From the NCBI GenBank assembly GCA_016617855.1, contig JAECUM010033315.1:1-64000 (forward strand): a stretch of 64,000 nt of DNA, read 5' to 3'. Positions 41,801 through 54,000 of the stretch are shown piece after piece (the stretch's first letter is position 1; every line of letters starts with the position of its first letter). Under the pieces are notes generated by a model. The model did not search any database, was not told the DNA's origin, and was given only the letters and a program-made list of their open reading frames with translations. The stretch is from Megalonaias nervosa. Lineage: Eukaryota > Mollusca > Bivalvia > Unionida > Unionidae. The position numbers and the translations under genes were made by a program.

Positions 41801-44800
41801 TAGCACAATGTGGTTAGCTCAACATCATTTGGACCATGTTGTTAGCTCAACATCATTAGGACTGTGTTGTTAGCTCAACATCATTAGCACCATGTTGTTA
41901 CCCCAACATCATTAGCACCATGTTGTTACCCCAACATCATTAGCACAATGTTGTTAGCTCAACATCATTAGGACAATGTTGTTAGCTCAACATTACCAGT
42001 ACAAGAGGTCTGAGATTGAATACAGTACCAGTTTTTATGGTTTGCATAATAGTACCTTTTCATTGGTGCTAAATTTCCTGAATTGAGGAAGGGGGTTCTT
42101 TCATTTTCACAGAAGGATCATGATTCCTTGGGTCTAAATTTGTGGTTTATAGCAGCCATGAAATAAATAAAAGTTGGCATTAAAATGAATTTAAAGTAGC
42201 ACAATTTTTTATCTTTAATCTGAAACTTGATAAAATATGTGCATTTACTTTTTATATCATATTAACCATGTAGTCATTTTTACTCTCAAAGATACTATAT
42301 TGTATTATTTATTGAAAATAAAATTAACCCCCTTTTTGTACAACTGTTCTCTGCCTTAGCACTATCTGTGAAATCCTCATAGAAAAGGACTTTCTTTGAA
42401 TGCCATTTTTTAAAATATTTTATTTCCAAGTAGACTTTGTAGTATAATTTTTACTTTTTTTATATCCAAAATAGAGATGGTCATTTTTTATGTGAAATAT
42501 TGGCAGCTGTGGTTATACCTTTGTTTACTGCAAACATAAATGTTATTTTTGCTATGTATGTAAGATTTTTTCATTTTAGGCTTATATATTTGACCATGTT
42601 GTAATTTGTGTCTTGATAAAGCATGTTTCAGTGTAAATGATTAAATGCATTTGAAACTGTTGAGTAGCAGTGCCTCACAGACATGTACTTGAAAGTAATT
42701 ATGGTGAAACCCTGCTATAGCACAAATTTGTATATAACAAAATTGTGGCATGGCTCCTGAAAATTTTTGTGTGTGTATGTGATATGGATTTTTAATGTAG
42801 CTTTAACAAATTCTCAGTCATATCACTATGAGATCTGCAGTGTGGCAGTTTATAGTGATGTCTATCACTGGGGCATCATGCTGCAGACATGTAGCATGAT
42901 GTCCCACCCAGTCACATTATCCTGACACCAGGCTGACCAGTCCTAACACTAACCTCTTAATGCTGAGCGCCTAGTGAGGCAGCTGTTAGTACCATTTTTT
43001 ATAAGTCTTTGGTATGACTCAGCCATGTTTGAACCCGCAACCTCCTGCATCCGAGGTGGATGCTCTAACCACTAGGCCACCAGAGTGGTCTTGAAAACTT
43101 GAATATTCATTTGTAAAATATACATTTTCTTTTTTCAGAGTATGAAAACTAATATGTAAAAAGTTCATCTTTTGGGGAAGAGATATGTAAGAATTTGGAT
43201 ATAACATGATCGTAGCATGGCTCACGAGATTTAACAGTAATTTCCAGGTTTTGTGCCAAAATTAAGAAGAGTTTGATTTAATAATGATGTGATGCATTCA
43301 TGAAGGAAAAATTGTCTTATGATTGCATCTTTCTTGATATGAAAACCAAAGTTCAAAGTTTCTGTAATTTGTTAATATTCATTTCAAATGTGTCACTGCC
43401 CTTTCATCTTATCTTAGTTTTGAAAGAAGTCAGCCCATTAAAAAATTGATTCGTGTTAATCTTATTATTATTGTACAATGAACAATAAAATCCAGTAAAT
43501 CTTTTCGATTTTCCTTAATATGTTCTGTGTACAATTTTTGCTCAGAAGATAGAAAAGATTCTCATCTGAATTTATAATAAATTAATTTCAGTAATTATTA
43601 ATCATCAATGTTAATCTCACTACTAAAAGGTTATAACAGTTATGGGGCAGTGATATATACCCCCCATGAATAAAATGAGAAAGCCACCAACATGTGCTTG
43701 TGGCCTTGTGGTGTTCTCAACTGTCATTCAGTCGGTTGACCAGTGATTATTATTCTGCATTTCCTATAAAAATGATCACATTGTTCCTTAACAATTATTA
43801 TTGCTGTAGTTCAAACAAATAAGTGTCAGACTGTTAATTAGTGCATAGTCAAAACAGATAACAGGGTACATAAATGAGAAGCTTGAATCCCCCATTCAGG
43901 ATTAAATCCAGATTTAAACACTTGCAATTAGCTTTGAGATATAGTGTTCACAAGTCAGGCAAAGACTGTGCTGGTCTCAAAAAGCTTCTTAACTGGATTT
44001 ATAATTCAGTTAATTTACCTACCATTTTACAGGAAAATAAAAATAGATTATCGATGTCTGCTCAATCATCCATCATAAATACCCACTGAAACAAGTTTAT
44101 GGACTGAATTGTCAGCAGTTTTGGTCATTGCCACAGACACGTAAAATAACCCTACCCTCTGTCTAACTAACCCTTTATATTTTCTGGATTCAAACCATTC
44201 ATACATTCACATGAAACTGTCCTTCCAGTGTAAACACTGGTTGGAACAGAACCATTTAAGTTATAGGGATGGACAGATTGGCTGATATAATTAAACATTC
44301 TACTCCCTGCTGCTCTGCAGTGAAGCAAAGTCATAAAATGTGAGTGTATACTGGGTTTATTTTATTTTTTTCCCATGGTCCTTTAGAGAATGACTCTGGA
44401 TTGTTTTAAGGAATTCACTCTAGACCCACACAATTGAATGGTTTATTCCAAACTGGTTTCAGGCAGTTTACATACATACAGAGCATTACTAGCTCAATAC
44501 CTTTGACCTTTTTCAGCTGAAGTACATGAACTATTCAAGCCTAAATACATGTTTCTTTTAGAAACTCTTTCTATCAGAATTATGCATTTTATTATCGGTC
44601 AGAAATCAGACACTTTGGACCTGCTTAGCCAAATATGAGTGTTGCAGTGCCTCATAGACATGTTTGTGGAAGAATTACATTGTTTCTGACAAAATGACAA
44701 GAAAATTAACAATAATTGTTGTCATATCAAGGTCAAACAAACTTCACAAATCCAGTAGATTAATGGGAAATTGACCTTCTAGCCCAGTCTCAATTCAGTA

Positions 44801-47800
44801 TCCCATGTAATGCATTTTATGCATTCAGTATTGGAATTCATTTTGGAACTTACCGTAATACATTTGGACTGGTGATAGAACTTTTAGGACTATTTGGGAT
44901 TTAATTCACAATACTGTAACTTTATCTAAAATTTTCACTTTGTATTCTAGGGAAATAAATTACTTAATGAATTTGACTAAAGTTTTTGGTTTTTGCTCTT
45001 TTCTGTTACGTAGTTTAAGACCATAGATTTGAAACAGTACTTGGACAGTAGAAGTAGTAAGCATTGCCCTTTCAACTCCATGAATCCCAGTCCTCATTTC
45101 CTTAGTCCTGGAAGTATGGTCAAGGTCATTATTAATTAAAACTTTTTGTTAAAATATTTATGTATGATCACAAGTCCCAAACCCTCAGAAAGTTAGCTGT
45201 CACAGTTAAATTTAAAATCTGGAAGCTCTACACTTTCATATCCATGTACTGTTAGGCAAGGTCATGGTCATACAGTAAGTTCTTAACTCTGGAAGGGTTA
45301 GTTTTCAAACTTGGCCAATAGAATTTTGGAGCCTTGTCCTTTAATATCCATGTACCTCATCTCTCTCTTCTTATCGATGTACCTCAACTCCCTTCAAATC
45401 CATGTGCTTCAGCTCTCCATTCAAATCCATGTGCTTCAACTCTCCTTTCTTATCCATGTACTTCAACTCTCCATACAAATCCATGTACTTCAACTCTCTC
45501 TTCAAATCCATGTGCTTCAACTCCCTTCAAATGCATATACCTCAGCTCCCTTCAAATCCATGTACTTCAACTCTCCTTTCTTATCCATGTACTTCAGCTC
45601 TTCCTATAAATCCATGTACTTCAACTCTCCCTTCAAATCCATGTACCTCAACTTTCCCTTCAAATCCATGTACCTCAACTCTCCCTTCAAATCCATGTAC
45701 TACAACTCTCCCTTCATATCCATGTACCTCAACTCTCCCTTCAAATCCATGTACTACAACTCTCCCTTCATATCCATGTACTACAACTCCCTTCTTATCC
45801 ATGTACCTCAACTACCTTCATATCCATGTACCTCAACTCTCCCATCATATCCATGTACCTCAACTCCCTTCAAATCCATGTACCTCAACTCTCCCTTCAA
45901 ATCCATGTACTACAACTCTCCCATCATATCCATGTACCTCAACTCCCTTCTTACCTATGTACCTCAACTCCCTTCTTATCCATGTACCTCAACTACCTTC
46001 ATATCCATGTACCTCAACTCTCCCATCATATCCATGTACCTCAACTCTCCCATAGACTTAAGCAAAGTCAAGTCATTTGAATTGCTTGGCTGATCTTTTG
46101 GGTTAAAGTGTTTTTGCATGGTCATACAGTTAGGCCCAAACCCTGGAAGGAATGGCTATTATACTGTTGAATCGGTTGGCTCTTCTGATTCATTTGTACC
46201 CTGACTTTGACCATCTAGCAAAGTAAAAATCATAGGAAATTGAAATCATCCATATACATGTTACTGTGTGAGGCAGGGAACAGCCAAAACATAAAAGTCT
46301 TGTATTTTCTTGTTTTATCATTTCATATTCCTAGCCACAATCTTAGATGATTATCTAGTACTTGAGTTCATTAATTGTATTCTAGAGTGAAGATAAAAGC
46401 AGCAGAAGACCCAAATTGAATGAAAACCAGAAGCCAGGATCTAGCAGTGATGTTAAAATTCAGCCCATCAACCTAAAAGAGTCTGCAGATCTAGTTGTGA
46501 AGTACCTCAGTCCATACTTTAAAGCTGGCAAGATAGCTTCAAAGGTAAATTTCTACTGTTCATGCAGGATCTTACATGTGATATTCTGTAGTTCATACAG
46601 GATCTTAAATGTGATATTCTGTTGTTCATACAGGATCTTACGTGTGATATTCTATTGTTCATACAGGATCTTACATGTGATATTATATTGTTTATACAGG
46701 ATCATACATGTGATATTCTGTAGTTCATACAGGGTCTTACATGTGATATTATATTGTTTATACAGGATCATACATATGATATTCTGTAGTTCATACAGGA
46801 TCTTACATGTGATATTATATTGTTGATACAGGATCATACATGTGATATTCTGTAGTTCATACAGGATCTTACATGTGATATTATATTGTTGATACAGGAT
46901 CATACATGTGATATTCTGTAGTTCATACAGGATCTTACATGTGATATTATATTGTTTATACAGGATCATACATGTGATATTCTGTAGTTCATACAGGATC
47001 TTACATGTGATATTCTGTTGTTCATACTGAATCTTATATACATAATATTCTGTTGATCATACAAGATATTACACATAATATTCTATTGTTCATACAGGGT
47101 CCTACATGTAAATATTCCACTGTTCATACAGGTTCTTACATGTGATATTCTGTTGTTCATACATGTGGTACTGTGTTTTTTAAATGGGACCACTCTGGTG
47201 GCCTAGTGGTTGGAGCGTGCACCTCAGATGTGGGAGGTCATGGGTTTTAACTCCAGCCAAGTCATACCAAAGATTTATACAAATGGTACTAACAGCTGCC
47301 TCGTTTGGCACTCAGCATTAAGAGGTTAGTGTTAGGACTGGTTGGACTTTTTAACAGTCTATGGTAGATAATTAGGATGGAGAAGCCAGATTTTATCCTT
47401 ATGAACGTTTGATTCATCCAGGTATGGAGTTTATAACTCGTGTCACCCTGATTCATCTTTCTCCCAATGCATCAGTAGTTTCATTTGTGCATCAGAGAGG
47501 TGGAACAACAAACTGCCCACCATGGTCTCTCCATTCCCAGAGCCAGAAGCATGGGCCTTCAGTCAGCTCAGAGGGAAAATGGGTATATGTATTTCCTCTA
47601 GCTGTTCTAATGCTGAAACTTGCCCTGAAAATAAGGGGTATTGCTTGCAAAATAGTTTTAATTGCCCATTTGATGTGACATCCAGAGATGTCAACACTAG
47701 AGTAATCCTAATTGCCTGTCTGATGTGATATCCAGAGATGCCAACACCAGAGTAATCCTAATTGCCTGTCTGATGTGACATCCAGAGATGCCATCACTAG

Positions 47801-50800
47801 AGTAATTTTAATTGCCTGTCTGATGTGACATCCAGTGATGCCAACACTAGAGTAATTCAGTAATTCTGATTGCCTGTCTGATGTGACATCCAGAGATGTC
47901 AACACTAGAGTAATTCTACTTGCCGGTCTGATGTGACATCCAATGATGCCAACACCAGAGTAATCCTAATTGCTCATCTGAAGTGATATCCAGAGATACC
48001 AACACTAGAGTAATCCTAATTGCCCATCTGAAGTGACATCCAGAGATGCCAACACTAGAGTAATCCTAATTGCCCATCTGAAGTGACATCCAGAGATGCC
48101 AGCTCTAGAGTAATCCTAATTGCCCATCTGAAGTGACATCCAGAGATGCCAATACTAGAGTAATCCTAATTGCCCATCTGATGTGACAACCAGAGATGCC
48201 AACACAAGAGTATAAAAAAGTCTGAGCACAGCCTGAGTTGTGGAGCCATATATATGTGCCAAAGGCAATTCAATGTAGGAAGGTCCTGGGGCATGCTTTC
48301 CTATAAATGTTTAGAAGATTTAGTGAAAATGGTGCAATCTGGTGAATTTTTTTATTTTGGGGAGAGAAAAATACTTAATGGAAATGCATTTTTTAGACAC
48401 TTATGTTTGTTGCTTAACCTCATACCTATTTGTTTACCAACTCAACTTTAGCGCATGACATTCCATCGAAAGTGTTTCTTCATTGTCTCTTAAATTGTGA
48501 GATTGACTGATTAGTGCCAAATGGAAAGAAATTGTGCATTTCTCAATAGTCAGATCTGGAAGCATTGTGTGAAACATAGGCCAAGCTTTGTCACTGGTGG
48601 CATGTGGTAGGTTATTTAAAGTTTTGATGTGACTGGAAGATTGTTAAAGCTACATTAAAAATCCAAATCACACACATTTAATATTTGCAAAAACTGTTTC
48701 TGCATTGATAACAGATGGATCATTTCTGGCCAGAACCGCCATCACCCCAACAAACAAACAAAACAACTTTGCAGTTTTGGAAAAAAAGGCACTGCCATGA
48801 CTCTTTTGAGAAAGTGTATCACTCTTTTGCTTTGAAGTTTTTATTTCTTTCTCAATCTGATTGTCCACTGCATGTTATGTTAACATGTGTCCTACACCAT
48901 GTACAAAATTCAAACTCATCACCATGTCTAGATTTTGTCATGCCAGGAACATCTTGAGAATACTTTTCACTAAATTTCTTTTTGTGCTTTCTTTTTTTTA
49001 TTTTGGTTGCAGATCCAACTGAGGAGATGGCATTTAAGAAAAATCCAAGAGTTCACAGCCAACTAATGACAGCTAGACTCGAACAGTAAAAGAGAATGAC
49101 TGAACATAACAATACATGCTAATGAAAAACTAGATATAATTTTGACAAATGAAAATGCAGGAATCAACTAAGGGCTTTCCATTTGCTTCATGGCCGTGAT
49201 TTTTTTCTAAAATGGTGATTGCATTGTGAAGAAAAATGATGATAAAAAAAAGCCAAACGATTCTATGCATTTCTGTTTTGTCTTTTAGTTGTAGCTCAGA
49301 TTTTTCTTGAAAGGATGACCTAAGTCTCCAAGCTACTCTGATGAGATCAGAAGAGTTGGCATCTCTGGATATCCTGGATATCCAATAGTCAACTTGATTT
49401 GTGATGGACATGACAAAGAAAATTGTAGCAACCTTAACCCTGCTGAAGCAGTCGAGATTGCCATTATTCCATCTATGTCAGAAGAAGCTCATTGATACCT
49501 GGCTGTTGTCAGGGATGCTCTGCATGAAAAGGAGTTCAGCTTTTTGATTGTGGAGAGAATTACAAAACCTAGACAGCCCTTCACTTTGAAGGCATACGAG
49601 GGGAATTGGTGCATTTTCAGTGTCTACTGCACATTAACAACGTCATGGCACTCTCAGCCTCTATCACTCATCTGACCAAGTTCATTCTTTTCCTCATTGA
49701 AGACAAGAAGCTAGCCCCTATCACAATCAGGCAATACCATTCCATAATCTCAGACATATTAGACATTATGAAATAGACAATACTGGCCACAAAAAGGACC
49801 TTTCTGACTTGTTGCCTGATTTCAACATATCCAGGCCACACTTGCTATCCTTGTTCCCAAATTAGAACCTTTGCTGGGTCTTGACTTGGCTCAACTCACA
49901 TAAGTTCAATCCCCAGTCTTCCACATCTCTGAAGCATTAACAAAATTTGCTTCCTGAGAGCAATGTCTTCAGCTTACAGGGTGAATGAGCTGCATGTACC
50001 ATCCATAGATCCAAACTGCATGCAGTTCCATTATGAAGGCTGAGTTGTATTATTGACACAATCAGGTTTTGTTACCATTGATAGGCAACCAACAAATAAC
50101 TATCTGGTTTCTCACAATCTATCGAGAGATGTGAAGCTGCAGGACCTGGTACATGTCCTCAGATATGGAGCATGGAGACTGTCTGCAGCAACCATCAAAG
50201 GCTCTTCTTACCACTAAATGGAGGGAAGCAAAACATAACCCCACAAGCACTTGTTGCTTGGCTAAAGGGGGTTACATGATTCACATACAAGGAACTCAAA
50301 AAGGATCAGGTACAGTTGATGAAGATTTTGGCTGACAAAATATGAGTGGTTTCCATGAGCCTGACGTTCAAATATAATGTCTCAATTTGAGATGTAGTTG
50401 AGTCCATTGGCTGGCACACCTTGTCTATTTTCCTCAGATTTTATTTGCATGACATGGCCTCACAAAGTAGAAAGCAGAATCTTGTCTGGCCACTGGTAGC
50501 TGCCCCGACAGTTACCATGCTTCATTCATGACACCACAACCTTAGCACCAGTCACACAAGGTCCTGCAGGGATCACTCTTGCACATGTACAAATGCATAA
50601 TATTTGGTTGTGGTTAAGAGAGGTTCATCCTTTCAGAAGAGCAGACATTGTTCTCTTATAGGGTGATGTGGGTAGAGGTTGAATGATCAAGAATCTCCTC
50701 CTCCTCTTACCTTTTGTTCAAATGTTAATTTGATTGGGTAATGCATATGATGGAGAAGGGAATATTTTTTTAGTAAATTGTATTTCTCCAGATATACTTA

Positions 50801-50967
50801 TCCGACCACATTACCACCAATCCCTCCCACCCTTCCCAGCAAATGTGAGCATCCTGTTTCACTTTCACTCAAGCTTAAACTGGTTAAATCCAGGATATAG
50901 GTGGCCAACAGAGAGTTAATATGTTAAAGTTACTTCCCTTTGTGTGTGTATGTGTATATATATATAT

Positions 50968-51033
<66 letters not shown>

Positions 51034-54000
51034 AAAGACATTTTTTCATCTTTCAAGGAAGGTTGGATTCAGAGATAGCAGGGAGTAATTTTGTTGTGTT
51101 ATTGGGATCAGATATGTATTTTCAGAGAAACATAGTTTATTTTAAAATTTCCCATCCATTAATTGGTGTACAGATTAGGTTATTTTGACAATTTGGAAGG
51201 GGTAAGAGGTCATGATGGGCTTGTACATTAAAATAAATATATAATTATTATAGCAAATTAAATCTATGGGTTTTTATGATACATTTTGGTACAAATTAAT
51301 GTCCAGGTACTAATGAGACAAATACACATGTTCTTTGTTGTTATGCAGATGAAGTTCCCAATGCGCTGTAGGATCAAAAGGGGTAATTATTGAGCATCGG
51401 GGAAGTTTTTTTTTATTTTTTTATTTTGAAAGTAGCTTTAACAATTTTTCAGTCATATCACTGTGACGTCTGCACTGTGGCAGTTTATAGTGATGTCTAG
51501 CACTGGGGAATCGTGCCATAGACATGTAGCATGATGTCCCACCCAGTTACATTATCCTGAGACCAGGCTGACTAGTTCTAACACTAACCTCTTAATGCTG
51601 AGCACCAATCAAGGCAGCTGTTAGTGCCATTTTTTATAAGTCTTTGATATTACTCAGCCAGGGTTCAAACCCACGACCTCCCGCATCCGAGGCGGATGTT
51701 CTAACCACTAGGCTACTGGTTAGGCAAGGGAAGCTTATTCATTGTACAGATTTTATTAACCACATTGTAATAAATATATCAGTATTAAGATAAGAATGAC
51801 CAGATGTTTGTAGAAATGAGAAGTAATAGATAAATTTTGAATTTGCACTGAAAATTTATTTTATGTACCCACAGTTCATTGAAAAATGTGTTGCTACTAA
51901 TTGTACTTCAGTAATTCATTTACCTATTTCTACCCAATTTTATACATGTCTATCCAATTTATACATTTTTATACATTTGTACCCATGTTTATACATTTGT
52001 ACTCATGTTTATACATTTTTACTTGTGTTATACGATTTTAAATCTAAACCAAGCTGAATATAAGAGCATTAAAAAGAAATGTTTTCACTGATATCATCTT
52101 TGTCACTGTCTGTTATAAAGTTACACAAAATATATAAGAATGGAGAAGAAAAGTTGATGTTTCTTTTGGTACTGATGCTTGCAAAATATTAAAACTTGAT
52201 TTATAATAAGGAGGGTAGAAAACATAAGCTGCTTTCCATCAGAAATGTTTCAGCAAACTTCGTCCTGTTACCTAGGAAAGCATTGGTAGGTTTCTAGCCT
52301 AAGGACAAATTCACCCCAGCACCACCTTTATTCTTGCTGAACTGGAAAACTCATTTGCATATCAACAGATGAATGATATCTGGCAGCTGTCAGAAGTTTT
52401 GAATCCCTATGCTGTATGATGTAGATGAGGGGGATGGAGGTATTTTAATAGTTCTGATTGTTTTGTTGTAACTTTTTTGTTTCTTTTAACATGCCAATAA
52501 AGTTAAGTTGCATTGATAAACAGAATAAAATTCTATAAAATTATATGCAGCTGGGCAGATTTATGCATGTGACATTATGTGGGTAAGTGACCATGACCTA
52601 AAAATGCCATCAAAGAACAATTCTTCTACTGTGCAAAGAACATGCTATCAAATCCTGGCCTCTCCTATGGCACACTCCAACTGGTATCAAAGCAGACTCC
52701 GATGAGGTTTACAGGTGAATTCTCTGTCATATCCTACGATTTTGAGGTAGTCTTTTAAAAATGGCCATGAATCCATGAATGCTGTGACCTACATTTGGAA
52801 AGTCTGGATTTGTGTGTGATTAATAAGCAAATGACCACCTAATTAATTTGGTGGAGCATTGGTTACTTTCATTCAAATGACCAGTTCATTCATTTGGTGG
52901 AGCATTAGTTACTTTCATTCAGATGACTAATTAATTTGGTGGAGCATTGGTTACTTTCATTCAAATGACCAATTAATTAATTTGGTAGAGCATTGGTTAC
53001 TTTCATTCAGATGACCAGTTAATTAATTTTTTTGAGCATTGGATACTTTCATTCAAATGACCAATTATGGTGGACTACTAGTTACTTTCAGTGAAATGAC
53101 CAGTTAGTTATTTAGTTTGGTTTGTTTAACATTAGCTTCAGTTTTTGGCAAGTCATCATGTTGAAAAATTAATGGATTATCAATCAGTCATTAGTCAGTG
53201 TGCTTGTGAGTAAAGATCAGTGACAAAATAGTATCCAAATAGAAACATTCCTTAGTACCTTGAAAGGAAGAATAAGTAGTACAGTGGAAAGCCACATATC
53301 TAAACCTTGAATATCCCAATAGCCCTCTGATCTGACTGAGCCCACATCTACCAACAGTACCACACTAAGGTATCCCAATAGCCCTCTGATCTGACTGAGC
53401 CCACATCTTCCAACAGTACCACCCTAAGGTATCCCGATAGCCCTCTGATCTGACTGAGCCCACATCTACCAACAGTACCACACTAAGCTATCCCAACAGC
53501 CCTCTGATCTGACTGAGCCCACATCTACCAACAGTACCACCCTAAGGTATCCCAATAGCCCTCTGATCTGACTGAGCCCACATCTACCAACAGTACCACA
53601 CTAAGCTATCCCAATAGCCCTCTGATCTGACGGAGCCCACATCTACCAACAGTACCACACTAAGCTATCCGAATAGCTCTCTGATCTGACTGAGCCCACA
53701 TCTACCAACAGTACCACCCTAAGGTATCCCAATAGCCCTCTGATCTGACTGAGCCCACATCTACCAACAGTACCACCCTAAGGTATCCCAATAGCCCTCT
53801 GATCTGACTGAGCCCACATCTACCAACAGTACCACACTAAGGTATCCCAATAGCTCTCTGATCTGACTGAGCCCACACCTACCAACAGTACCACATTAAG
53901 GTATCCCAATAGCCCTCTGATCTGACTGAGCCCACATCTACCAACAGTACCACACTAAGGTATCCCAATAGCCCTCTGATCTGACTGAGCCCACATCTAC

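Noticed and set aside
45311..46093. 260-codon frame of [13 protein letters not shown] repeats
   Set aside because: Open only because the 27-bp array is a multiple of three; other frames on both strands are open as well and no family or splice signal supports it.
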